NCBI GenBank assembly: GCA_021774575.1 | Contig: JAJFIX010000031.1 | Span: 340,264 to 404,263, forward strand | Source of the DNA: Alphaproteobacteria bacterium | Lineage (GTDB): Bacteria > Pseudomonadota > Alphaproteobacteria > UBA6615 | Reading direction: 5' to 3' | Length of the DNA: 64,000 nt | Shown: positions 41,969 through 51,004 of the stretch, in pieces | Numbering within the stretch: the stretch's first letter is position 1 | Layout: every line of letters begins with the position of its first letter | Program-made: the position numbers and the translations under genes | The notes under the pieces: generated by a model | Database searches by the model: none | What the model was told of the DNA's origin: nothing | Seen by the model: the letters and a program-made list of their open reading frames with translations, nothing else

Positions 41969-43467
41969 TCTACCGCCCTATGAGCTACCTTAAGGCTACC
42001 GGTCACTTTTTGCCGCTCCTGGCAATATTGCTGCCCACTCCGGCATTCGCTCATGCATTCGGTCAGCGCTACGACCTGCCTTTGCCGTTAAGTTACTATA
42101 TTGTCGGTGGCGGGATTGCGGTTCTCGCCTCGTTTATCATCATGGCGCTGGTTTTCGTCCGACCCCGGGATGAAAATGAGCTTAGCATAAGGCAGATCGC
42201 AAGCTGGCCGCTCGACGCTCGAGGGCCGCTTTACGCTAAATTCTTTCTACTTGAGATACCGGCGGTCTTTACCTTCGCATTTTTGATTTATGCCGGGTTT
42301 GACGGGTTTCAGCGCAGTCCTACCTTAAATATTCTGCCAACCATGGTTTGGGTCATATGGTGGGTCGGATTTGCCTTCATCGCGGCCCTGGTAGGCAATA
42401 TTTGGGACGCAATCAACCCGTGGTCGATCATTGGCCGATGGGTCGGACTGGTCATCAAGGCCCTGGGATGGAGACCACCACAATTTGCCTACCCAAAATG
42501 GCTCTCGGCTTGGCCCGCAGTCATTCTGTTTGCCGCTTTTGCCTGGATGGAAATCGCTTGGCCGTCCCGCATCGTGCCGGCCAAACTTGCCACCGTTATT
42601 TTGGTTTATAGCGGCATCACCTGGGTCGGTATGGCGTGGTTTGGGCGTAAAACCTGGCTCGCCCATGGTGAAACATTCACTATGTTTTTCAGCACTTTTT
42701 CGCGATTTGCTCTATTCGCCGGCCGTGCCAGTGTTGATGAAAATGGTGACGGGCGTTATGAAATTCTTGTGCGCCCGCCTTCGGTTGGCCTGCTCGGCGC
42801 CGCCCCGAAGAGCTTGGCCCATCTCACCTTTATTTTGCTGATTTTTTCCACCGTCACCTTTGACGGCATTGCCGAGACACCGTTCTGGCAAGGCATCGCC
42901 GACTGGTTTGCCCAGCAGGACGCAATCTGGCCGATCCTGTTAAACCTGAGCTACATCATGGGGGGCACCGCCGGGGTCAATCTTACCCTCGGGTTTATCC
43001 TGGTATTTTCGACTTTTTTGATGGTCTATTTGACCTTTGCCCTGCTCATCAAACTTGCGTCGGGACATTCAAATACGGTCACCGAGGTCGCAACTCTGTT
43101 TGTCTATTCCCTCGTTCCTATCGCTATTGCCTACCATTTAGCCCATTTTTTGCCCTTCCTGCTGATCTTCGGGCAATCGATCATTCCGCTGATTTCCAAT
43201 CCGCTCGGCGTCGAAGGCGTCGATATATTCGGCACGGCCGACTACCGGATCAACATCAATCTGATCGGTGCCAAGTTTTCCTGGATTGCCTCGGCCCTGG
43301 CAATCGTCATCGGCCATATTGCGGCGGTGTTCGTCGCCCACATCATGGCATTACGCTTATTCTCCGGTCACCGGTCTGCTTTATCCAGCCAACTTCCAAT
43401 GCTCATTTTGATGATCGCCTATACCATGCTGAGCCTATGGATCCTCGCCCAGCCAGTAGTAGAATAA
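41965..43467 (+). CDS. Polytopic membrane protein, fenitrothion hydrolase-like annotation family
   Basis: A 500-residue protein with a signal-like N-terminus ending near AFAHAFG and about twelve membrane helices. The motif AFGQRYDLPLPLSYY right after the first segment is, from memory, shared with actinobacterial and proteobacterial proteins annotated as fenitrothion hydrolase. That name comes from a reported membrane-bound organophosphate hydrolase and may not reflect the real role. The GTG start at 41965 has GAGGTG eight bases upstream and overlaps the cupredoxin-like stop. A transporter or membrane-bound enzyme using the cupredoxin-like partner is possible. Confidence 0.7.
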   Translation: MIYRPMSYLKATGHFLPLLAILLPTPAFAHAFGQRYDLPLPLSYYIVGGGIAVLASFIIMALVFVRPRDENELSIRQIASWPLDARGPLYAKFFLLEIPAVFTFAFLIYAGFDGFQRSPTLNILPTMVWVIWWVGFAFIAALVGNIWDAINPWSIIGRWVGLVIKALGWRPPQFAYPKWLSAWPAVILFAAFAWMEIAWPSRIVPAKLATVILVYSGITWVGMAWFGRKTWLAHGETFTMFFSTFSRFALFAGRASVDENGDGRYEILVRPPSVGLLGAAPKSLAHLTFILLIFSTVTFDGIAETPFWQGIADWFAQQDAIWPILLNLSYIMGGTAGVNLTLGFILVFSTFLMVYLTFALLIKLASGHSNTVTEVATLFVYSLVPIAIAYHLAHFLPFLLIFGQSIIPLISNPLGVEGVDIFGTADYRININLIGAKFSWIASALAIVIGHIAAVFVAHIMALRLFSGHRSALSSQLPMLILMIAYTMLSLWILAQPVVE

Positions 43468-43509
43468 TCGGCGCGCATTCAATTAGTCCGCCCAGAAAGA
43501 GTAAGACCT

Positions 43510-44610
43510 ATGAAAATCCCCACACTCACGTTACGCGATGTCCGACTGCGGGCTGTTGCGGTACCCCTTCGCCGCCCATTGGTAACGAAAGTGATCACCA
43601 TTGAGGCCGCGCCGTTTCTGCTGATCGATCTGGAAACCGAAGAGGGAATTACCGGACGTAGCTATTTATTCGGCTATTTGCCGTCCGGCCCCGGATATAT
43701 AGCGCCTCTCATCCGCGACCTGGTCGCCCGGTTTGCCGGCCAGAGCCTCTCTCCCACAGATTTTTATGACGGTATGGTCAAAGCCAACACCCTGTTTGGC
43801 GTGCAGGGACTAACCGCCATGGCGGCCTCGGGACTTGATATGGCCTATTGGGATGCGGTGGCTCAGGCGGCAGGCGCGCCGCTGGTGGACTTGCTCGGCG
43901 GGAAAGTCGAGCCCGTTCGCGCCTATAATAGCAATGGCCTTGGCATAATCGAACCTATGGCGGCGACTGACGAAGCCCTCGAACTCATTGGTGAAGGCGA
44001 CTTTAAGGCGGTAAAAATGCGCGTCGGTCGGGAAACGGTCGATGAAGATCTCGCGGTCGTCCGCGCAGTTCGCGCGGCAATTGGCGACGACATAAAGCTG
44101 CCATGTGATTTCAACCAATGCCTCGATGTCGCCGAGGCCATCAAGCGCGGCCTCGCCTTCGACAACGAAGGCCTGCTCTGGATCGAAGAACCGATCACCT
44201 ATGACGATCTCAGCGGGAACGCTGAAATTGCCGACCGTGTGGCGACCCCCATTTCCATCGGTGAGAATTTTTTTGGCCCCCGTTCAATGGGTGATGCCAT
44301 TGCCGCCAAGGCCGCCGACCTCATGATGCCCGATGCCGGTCGCATCGGCGGCGTCACCGGCTGGCTTCGGGCCGCCGCACTGGCCGAGACTGCCGGAATT
44401 GAAATGTCATCCCATATTTACCCGGAAATTTCCGCCCACCTGATGGCGGTAACACCGACCCCCGGATGGCTCGAATTTGTCGATTGGGCCTCCCCAATTT
44501 TAACCGCGCCAGCACATGTCATTGACGGTGCATTAACACCCACGGAAATACCGGGAACCGGCATATCTTGGAATGAGGACGCCGTTCAACAATTTGCCAC
44601 TGAACTCTGA
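43510..44610 (+). CDS. Mandelate racemase homologue with Lys-to-Arg catalytic change
   Basis: A 366-residue enolase-superfamily protein very close to mandelate racemase across its length (SYLFGYLP, MPDAGRIGGVTGW, MSSHIYPEISAHL and TPGWLEFVD have direct counterparts). Metal ligands Asp200, Glu226 and Glu252 and the Asp275/His302 acid-base pair are kept. The KxK motif on the opposite face (Lys164/Lys166 of mandelate racemase) reads AVKMRVG, so the second Lys is Arg171. Without that Lys a normal two-base racemase is not expected. A dehydratase or one-face epimerase acting on a 2-hydroxy acid is more likely. Confidence 0.9.
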   Translation: MKIPTLTLRDVRLRAVAVPLRRPLVTKVITIEAAPFLLIDLETEEGITGRSYLFGYLPSGPGYIAPLIRDLVARFAGQSLSPTDFYDGMVKANTLFGVQGLTAMAASGLDMAYWDAVAQAAGAPLVDLLGGKVEPVRAYNSNGLGIIEPMAATDEALELIGEGDFKAVKMRVGRETVDEDLAVVRAVRAAIGDDIKLPCDFNQCLDVAEAIKRGLAFDNEGLLWIEEPITYDDLSGNAEIADRVATPISIGENFFGPRSMGDAIAAKAADLMMPDAGRIGGVTGWLRAAALAETAGIEMSSHIYPEISAHLMAVTPTPGWLEFVDWASPILTAPAHVIDGALTPTEIPGTGISWNEDAVQQFATEL

Positions 44611-44617
44611 CCCCATT

Positions 44618-46969
44618 CTAACTACCAGGCTCGATTTCAGGGCCGGAAAATATTTGCACCGGCGCCATCTCGCCATCTATTTTTTCCAACTCGATGAGCG
44701 CCGTTTGCGAAATCGGAGCCTGAGATAGCTTCGATGTTCCCTTGTCGAGGGTCAGCACATTGGCGTTGCCGTGCCTGTCTAGACCGCCCGGTGTTTCTGG
44801 GTCCCACCATGCGCCGGTCGCCAAGACGACGACACCCGGACGAACTGTATTTGTCACTTTTGCGCCGGCCAAACATTGTCCGCGATCATTGAACAGCCGG
44901 ACCAAGTCTCCGTCGATAATTCCTCTTCGGGCGGCGTCATCGGGATGTATCGATACCGGTTCCCGACCTTGAATTTTAGCCGCGCGCGACACCCGACCGA
45001 AATCATATTGGCTATGCAATTTCGTCGATGGCTGATTAGAGATTAGATGGAGATATTTTGATCCAACGCCTTCGGTCCCGAGCCATTCCGCCGGCTCGAT
45101 CCACACCGGATGGCCGGGGCAATCCTCATAGCCAAAATCGGCGATGGTCTGAGAGAAAATTTCAATTTTCCCCGACGGCGTGTTCAGCCCCGCCCCGTCC
45201 GGATCGGACCTGAAGCCTTCAAACAACACGCGTGCGTCGTCATCCGCCGCCAATTCGAAATGCCCGGCATTCCAGAAATCATCGAATTGGGGCAGCTCGA
45301 CTTTGCCGCGTGCCGAACCTTGGGCGAATAAATCCCAAAGATGGCGCAACCATGCGTCCTCATTGCGACCCTCGCTGAACTCATCGCCGAAACCCATTTT
45401 CTCGGCAACGCCAGAAAATATTTGATAATCGGTGCGCGCCCACCCCAAAGGCTCCAGCACTTTTTTACTGGCAACAATGAACGGGTCATTGGCGGCTTTA
45501 CCTATATCGTTTCGCTCCAAGGACGTTGCCGCCGGTAAGACGATATCGGCATGACGGGCGGTCGGCGTCCACCAAGGTTCGTTGACGATAACCGTTTCCG
45601 GCCGTTGCCAGGCACGCGCCAGGCGATTGAGATCCTGGTGATGATGAAACGGATTTCCGCCGCACCAATAAATGAGTTTTGTCTCGGGATAGGTATGGCG
45701 CTTACCGTTATAGTCGAAGGTCCCCCCCGGGTTTTCCAGTAAGTCGGTAATCCGTGCCACCGGGATGAAATCGGCGACCCGATTAGCGCTGCGCGGCAGC
45801 GCCAACCCGCCAAGCGCCGTCACCGGATTTCCATACGCCGCCTGGGCGCCATAACCAAAACCGATACCGCCCCCCGGCAAGCCGATTTGGCCAAGCATAG
45901 CCGCCAAGGCAATCGCCGCCCAATATGGCTGCTCACCATGATCGGCGCGCTGCAATGACCAAGCCAGAGAAATCATGGTTCGGCCACCGGCCATTTTACG
46001 GGCTAGGTTTCGGATATCTTGGCCTGAAATACCGGTGATTTCAGCCGCCCAGTCTGCGTCTTTTGCTACCCCGTCATCTGCCCCCATCAAATAAAGTAGA
46101 AAGGGCTCAAAGCCGACGCAATATTTAGCGAGGAATGCCTGGTCATGCATCCCTTCGGCAACCAGGCTATGGGCAAGGGCCAGCAGCATCGCCGTATCGG
46201 TATTGGGAGCAATAGCCAGCCATTTTGCATCAAACTGAGGATCGATATCGTCTTCAACCGGGCTGACATTGACTAAATTCACGCCCCCCGCACGAAGTTT
46301 CTCCAACCAGTCGCGGCACCGATGTGCGCCCAGCCCGCCCGAATTGACCTGAGTGTTTTTCATCGGTATGCCACCAAAGGCAACCATCAGATCCGTATGC
46401 TCGGCAATCACCGGCCAGGCGGTGAGTTCGTTCGACAGCAAAAAAAACGGCCGCCCGAGAATATGCGGGATCAATGTTTCGGCTGCGGCGACGGAATAGG
46501 TATTTACCGACCGAGTAAAACCGCCCGCAAGCCCCAAAAAACGATGCAGCTGCCCGGAGGCCCGGTGAAACACCCCCGCACTCGCCCACCCATAGGAGCC
46601 ACCAAATATTGCCTGAGGACCATGGGTTCGATTTACCCTGGATAATTCTCCAGCCACCAACTCATTTGCTTTTTCCCAAGAAACCTCAACAAAAGCCCCG
46701 CGACCTCGTCCGCCGTCGGGCTCTACCCGTCCTGTGGGCGGACCGTTTTCCAGCCAACTCTTGCGCACCATTGGCGCGGTCACCCGAAGTTCGGGGTCCG
46801 CGGCATCGGCTAGAGCAGCACCGATATCCGACGGGTCGGGGTCAGCGTCGAAGGGATGAACAGCACAAATGTCACCTTCGTCGACCTCGATATGATAGGT
46901 ACCCCAATGGGTATAGGTCTGAATTGTCTTGGGTTTTTCCTCATTCATGGGCCGATCATAGAGACGCAT
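44618..46969 (-). CDS. BisC-like molybdopterin oxidoreductase
   Basis: A 783-residue enzyme of the DMSO/TMAO/biotin sulfoxide reductase group. No N-terminal Fe-S Cys motif and no Tat signal, as in cytoplasmic BisC. The molybdenum ligand is predicted to be Ser130 in GGSYGWASAG. Other blocks are WCGGNPFHHHQDLNRL, NEPWWTPTARHADIVLPAAT and the C-terminal cofactor domain (GLDRHGNANVLTLDKGTSKLS). It would reduce an S- or N-oxide; biotin or methionine sulfoxide are possibilities. An alternative ATG is at 46948. It is convergent with the mandelate-racemase-like gene, 7 bp apart. Confidence 0.9.
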   Translation of the reverse strand: MRLYDRPMNEEKPKTIQTYTHWGTYHIEVDEGDICAVHPFDADPDPSDIGAALADAADPELRVTAPMVRKSWLENGPPTGRVEPDGGRGRGAFVEVSWEKANELVAGELSRVNRTHGPQAIFGGSYGWASAGVFHRASGQLHRFLGLAGGFTRSVNTYSVAAAETLIPHILGRPFFLLSNELTAWPVIAEHTDLMVAFGGIPMKNTQVNSGGLGAHRCRDWLEKLRAGGVNLVNVSPVEDDIDPQFDAKWLAIAPNTDTAMLLALAHSLVAEGMHDQAFLAKYCVGFEPFLLYLMGADDGVAKDADWAAEITGISGQDIRNLARKMAGGRTMISLAWSLQRADHGEQPYWAAIALAAMLGQIGLPGGGIGFGYGAQAAYGNPVTALGGLALPRSANRVADFIPVARITDLLENPGGTFDYNGKRHTYPETKLIYWCGGNPFHHHQDLNRLARAWQRPETVIVNEPWWTPTARHADIVLPAATSLERNDIGKAANDPFIVASKKVLEPLGWARTDYQIFSGVAEKMGFGDEFSEGRNEDAWLRHLWDLFAQGSARGKVELPQFDDFWNAGHFELAADDDARVLFEGFRSDPDGAGLNTPSGKIEIFSQTIADFGYEDCPGHPVWIEPAEWLGTEGVGSKYLHLISNQPSTKLHSQYDFGRVSRAAKIQGREPVSIHPDDAARRGIIDGDLVRLFNDRGQCLAGAKVTNTVRPGVVVLATGAWWDPETPGGLDRHGNANVLTLDKGTSKLSQAPISQTALIELEKIDGEMAPVQIFSGPEIEPGS

Positions 46970-47052
46970 TCGTAGCGGCGCCAGATGCCGTTTTGCTTTG
47001 CCGAGCAGGGAGGGTAAAGTTCGACCAGTAACTATAAAATGGACCTTTGAAC

Positions 47053-47565
47053 ATGCCCCAGACGATTGAAGCCCTCGCCCGAGTTTGCCACGATGCTCTG
47101 TCCACTAACCCTGGTTTGGAGGGACAAGAGCAAGCGCGACAAGCGCTCATGGCGGCCCTCGCCAACCCTAAATTTGTTGACGCACAGTTTGACGAAACGG
47201 CCGAGGGAGGCCCTGCCAAGCGCCAGACCCTCTATGAAGATGCAGACCTTGGGTTCCGCATTGTCGCCCACGCCGACCAAGGGGCCAATGACGGCAACCC
47301 CCACGACCATGGCCCAACTTGGGCAATTTATGGTCAAGCCAAGGGGCAAACTCGTATGACCGAATGGCGCATTATCGAAGCCGCGACCCAAGACAGTCCG
47401 GCCGTGGTCGAACCGGCAAAGAACTATCTGATGACCCCAGGCGATGTCGTAATTTATGGCGAAGGCGTTGTACATTCACCAATACGCGAAAGCGATACGC
47501 GCCTGATCCGGATCGAAGGCCGCAATTTGGATGACGTAAAACGCCCAAAATACCAAGCGCGGTGA
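47053..47565 (+). CDS. Cupin-fold protein, cysteine dioxygenase-like shape
   Basis: A 170-residue protein from the ATG at 47053. A helical N-terminal third is followed by a beta-rich cupin core with the metal-type motif HDHGPTWAIYG, MTPGDVVIYGEGVVHSP and TRLIRIEGRNLDDVKR. Two His near HDH and one in VVHSP could bind a metal. The shape recalls small cupin dioxygenases, but no substrate can be named. It is divergent from the molybdoenzyme gene and probably shares a promoter region with it. Confidence 0.75.
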   Translation: MPQTIEALARVCHDALSTNPGLEGQEQARQALMAALANPKFVDAQFDETAEGGPAKRQTLYEDADLGFRIVAHADQGANDGNPHDHGPTWAIYGQAKGQTRMTEWRIIEAATQDSPAVVEPAKNYLMTPGDVVIYGEGVVHSPIRESDTRLIRIEGRNLDDVKRPKYQAR

Positions 47566-47607
47566 CAGATGAACTAGCGAGGCACACATCCGCATAGGAG
47601 TATTTTC

Positions 47608-48057
47608 ATGAAAATCAAAAACCGAACATTGGCCGGACTGATATTCGCCGGATCGCTTGCGAGTACTGCGGGTGCCGTCGGTATGGTCAATGTTCATGAG
47701 TGGGAGAATTCGGCCAGGCCCCGCTCGCAACTTGCACCGTTGATCGCCGATCAAAGCAAACGCCCAATTGCCAGGGCTGAAATTTCTCTGGGCGGCGGGG
47801 CAAATGGCCAAATGGCGGCAACAACCGATGAAAATGGTTTTGCCACCGTCCGCGGACCGCTTGGCGTTTACAATGTGTTTGTAACTGGTGGCGATATTTC
47901 CAACCAAGCTACTACGATCAGCATCGAGCTGGCCGACCCTGGAAAGCCGGGATATTACCTGCACACGGCGCCGGTCCAGTTTTATCAGGATCGTGGATTG
48001 GGACTGGCCATTCGGTTCAGCCATCCGGTTTTTGAAATTCGTATTGTCGAGAATTAG
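47608..48057 (+). CDS. Secreted protein with Ig-like (carboxypeptidase-regulatory-type) domain
   Basis: A 149-residue protein with a signal peptide cleaved near STAGA. The mature part has a beta-sandwich domain recalling the transthyretin-like or CarboxypepD_reg type (KRPIARAEISLGG, then TDENGFATVRGPLGVYNVFVTG). A TAGGAG site precedes the ATG at 47608, 42 bp after the cupin gene, so the two may be cotranscribed. It has no cysteines. Function unknown; such domains often bind ligands or surface partners. Confidence 0.65.
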   Translation: MKIKNRTLAGLIFAGSLASTAGAVGMVNVHEWENSARPRSQLAPLIADQSKRPIARAEISLGGGANGQMAATTDENGFATVRGPLGVYNVFVTGGDISNQATTISIELADPGKPGYYLHTAPVQFYQDRGLGLAIRFSHPVFEIRIVEN

Positions 48058-48079
48058 GGCAGCACTGATCGGAACCGGG

Positions 48080-48703
48080 TCAGCTCGTGCGTCCAACCGC
48101 AGCAATGCCAACGCCCGCACCGATGAGGCAGCCCCCAGAAACGCGATTAATCCAGGTCAAGCGACGCGGGTCGCGGGCCCAATTTCGCATTCCGGCAGCA
48201 AGTCCCCCATAGGTGCCAAGAACCGCGCCTTCAACCACTATACTGGTCAACCCAAGAATAACGACCTGAGAAACAATGGGCGCTGTCGGATCAAGGAATT
48301 GCGGTAGCAAAGCGACAAAAAATATCAAGTTTTTCGGATTGGCCAGCTGCACGACCATGGCCCCACGAAACACGCGATAGAGTGCGCCATCGCGAGCGAT
48401 TTCAACGTGCAGAGGCACCGGACGTCGCCGTAATGCACTAATCCCAAGCCAGATGAGATAGGCCGCTCCGGCCAACTTTATCACCGTAAAAAACTCGCCC
48501 GACGCCAAAATGAGCGCGCCGGCACCAGTTGCCGATAGGGCAAAATAGATCGTATTTGCAATGATAATTCCGGCGTTTGCCACACCGGCCACACGCCATC
48601 CCCCGCCTAGCCCCTGGGATACCACATAAAGAACGGCAGGCCCTGGGGAAAGGCATAGGGCCGTTTCAGTGATCAGAAAAAGAAACCAAATTTCAATCGA
48701 CAT
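48080..48703 (-). CDS. LysE/RhtB family exporter
   Basis: A 207-residue exporter with six predicted helices. CLSPGPAVLYVV carries the SPGP motif (residues 19-22) and QLANPKNLIFFVALLPQF the second motif. The Arg-rich C-terminal loop NWARDPRRLTWINR is as in RhtB-type threonine/homoserine exporters. The substrate is not predictable. It is convergent with the Ig-like secreted-protein gene. Confidence 0.88.
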   Translation of the reverse strand: MSIEIWFLFLITETALCLSPGPAVLYVVSQGLGGGWRVAGVANAGIIIANTIYFALSATGAGALILASGEFFTVIKLAGAAYLIWLGISALRRRPVPLHVEIARDGALYRVFRGAMVVQLANPKNLIFFVALLPQFLDPTAPIVSQVVILGLTSIVVEGAVLGTYGGLAAGMRNWARDPRRLTWINRVSGGCLIGAGVGIAAVGRTS

Positions 48704-48724
48704 CGGCCAGAATAATTTCCCACC

Positions 48725-48901
48725 CTATTGAGGGTCGGTTTCCAGGATAATCATTTCGCAACTCTCTGTCGCCGGGTCCTCAATGTCACAATTTGGATCG
48801 ATAACGGTGACCCAGCCCCGACCCCCAATGGCATACCCGATGATCACGCCGGCCAGCAAACCAAGGCTAAAAACCAAGGCCATCCACCGTGTCGTGGTCA
48901 T
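48725..48901 (-). CDS. Small single-span membrane protein
   Basis: From the ATG at 48901 this is a 58-residue protein: a short basic N-terminus (TTTRW), one Gly-rich helix (LGLLAGVIIGYAIGG) and an acidic tail with two Cys (DPNCDIEDP and ESCEM). The helix is predicted to span the inner membrane, with the acidic tail outside. The frame is open 16 codons further upstream, to 48949. It lies between glnK and a LysE gene on the same strand. Unknown function. Confidence 0.55.
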   Translation of the reverse strand: MTTTRWMALVFSLGLLAGVIIGYAIGGRGWVTVIDPNCDIEDPATESCEMIILETDPQ

Positions 48902-48967
48902 CTTTTCTTTTCGGTCAGAACCGAGATCCAAGTTCTCTTCTCCAATCAAAAAAAAGTTGCCGCTCTG

Positions 48968-49342
<375 letters not shown>

Positions 49343-50653
49343 TTATAAGCTGTAGCCACGCTCGCCATGCTCACTAAGGTCGAGCCCCATGGTTTCTTCT
49401 TCTTCCGAAGACCGCAGACCGGCAACCGCTTGGGTCACTTTGATGATTATCAGCGAAACAATAGCGGTATAGGCGACGACGCTGACAACGCCGATGACCT
49501 GCACTGTAAATTGGCTGGTCATGGTCATGCCTTCACCGTACCCGAACCCACCCAGTGCAGGCGATGCAAACAATGCCGCTAGCAGTGTGCCGAGAATTCC
49601 GCCAACACCATGCACTGCAAATACATCCAAGCTATCGTCGATCTTGAGTTTCTGCTTGATCAATTGCACGGCAATATAACAGACAATGCCCGCTACAATA
49701 CCATAAGCCAACGCACCAACTGGCCCGATAAAACCCGACGCCGGGGTGATTGTCGCGAGCCCGGCAATGGCACCAGTGACCGTACCGATGAGGCTCGGTT
49801 TCCCGAGTTTTATCCATTCGACCAGCATCCAGGTGAGGGCTGCCGTTGCCGCCGAAATATGGGTGACGGTTATCGCCATGCCGGCCGCGCCATCCGCCGC
49901 CAAGGCACTCCCCCCGTTAAATCCATACCAGCCAACCCACAGCATGGCCGCACCGATCATGGTCATTCCCGGATTGTGCGGCGGCGAAACATCGCCGGGA
50001 AAGCCTTTGCGCGCACCCAAAGCAAGCGCGAGGACAATCGCGGCGGTACCTGCGGTCGCATGGACAACCAAGCCACCGGCAAAATCCATCACATTCCGGT
50101 CCGCAAGCCAACCACCACCCCAGACCCAATGGGTCACCGGGGCATAGACCAGCAACAGCCAAAGCGCTGTGAACAACAGCACCGCGCCGAATTTTATCCG
50201 TTCGGGATAGGCCCCGACGATGAGCGCCGGTGTGATAATGGCGAAGGTCATCTGAAACATGAAAAAGACCGATTCGGGCAGATCGCCGGAGGTCGTATCC
50301 ATCCCCACGCCTGCCAGCATGGCCTTGTCGAGCCCGCCCCACCATTGATTGAGTGCACCGCCACTGCCAAAGGCAATTGAATATCCGGCGACCAACCAGA
50401 GGACAGACACCAAGCAGGCGATGGCAAAACAATGCATCAATACCGAGAGCACATTATTTGAGCGCACCAACCCACCATAAAACAGCGCCAGCCCCGGCAG
50501 GGTCATAAAGAGCACCAGCGCCGTCGCAGTGAGGATCCAAGCCGTATTGGCGCCATTCACCCCGCCATCCTGGGCTAGTGCGAGCGTCGGCGTTAAAACC
50601 GCCAAACCGGACGCTAAAAGAACCGATCTAAAAGCTATAAGTCGTCGTAACAT
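49343..50653 (-). CDS. amtB: Ammonium transporter
   Basis: A 436-residue Amt/Mep channel from the ATG at 50653, which has a GAGG site; a GTG two codons earlier is an alternative. A cleaved signal peptide ends near LALAQ. Eleven helices are predicted. Conserved blocks are LALFYGGLVRSNNVLS and MFQMTFAIITPALIVGA, and the central His pair of the pore is in GGLVVHATAGTAA and VHGVGGILGT. It admits ammonium at low nitrogen and is shut by PII. The C-terminal tail (EEEETMGLDLSEHGERGY) is the PII contact. Confidence 0.96.
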   Translation of the reverse strand: MLRRLIAFRSVLLASGLAVLTPTLALAQDGGVNGANTAWILTATALVLFMTLPGLALFYGGLVRSNNVLSVLMHCFAIACLVSVLWLVAGYSIAFGSGGALNQWWGGLDKAMLAGVGMDTTSGDLPESVFFMFQMTFAIITPALIVGAYPERIKFGAVLLFTALWLLLVYAPVTHWVWGGGWLADRNVMDFAGGLVVHATAGTAAIVLALALGARKGFPGDVSPPHNPGMTMIGAAMLWVGWYGFNGGSALAADGAAGMAITVTHISAATAALTWMLVEWIKLGKPSLIGTVTGAIAGLATITPASGFIGPVGALAYGIVAGIVCYIAVQLIKQKLKIDDSLDVFAVHGVGGILGTLLAALFASPALGGFGYGEGMTMTSQFTVQVIGVVSVVAYTAIVSLIIIKVTQAVAGLRSSEEEETMGLDLSEHGERGYSL

Positions 50654-50788
50654 TTCCACCTCGTGGGTCTGCCGCTCCGTCGGCGAACCGTAATCAGTTG
50701 TTTATGATTCTGCCATATGCGACCAAAATGAACTGGGGCAGCAGCAAGCCCTGAATGAGCCCGTATCGGCTCGCGCGAGGAGAACAAC

Positions 50789-50995
50789 ATGAGCAAGCAC
50801 ATTGACGATCAAGGGCGTTTCCAATCTGACAAGTACCTAAATTTGCCTCCGGACCGAATTCGCCTCAATTTCGCTGACCCGCTCGTTTGGCCGGCCCTTG
50901 CCGCTCTGGCGGCAAATTATCGAAGTGTCGACCCGGCTTTTGCTGACGATATTGAGCAACGGCTGCGAACGGTGCGTGACGAAGTCGGGCCGTAG
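50789..50995 (+). CDS. Small soluble protein, unknown
   Basis: A 68-residue protein with a strong ribosome binding site (CGAGGAGAACAAC before the ATG). It is polar with a predicted helix-loop-helix at the C-terminal half (WPALAALAANYRSVDPAFADDIEQRL). No family is recognised with certainty. It ends 9 bp before the alpha/beta hydrolase gene and is likely cotranscribed with it. Confidence 0.7.
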   Translation: MSKHIDDQGRFQSDKYLNLPPDRIRLNFADPLVWPALAALAANYRSVDPAFADDIEQRLRTVRDEVGP

Positions 50996-51004
50996 CGAGG
51001 GATA

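Noticed and set aside
50654-50788. Sigma-54 promoter expected before amtB
   Set aside because: No TGGCAC-N5-TTGC-like element could be found on the minus strand.
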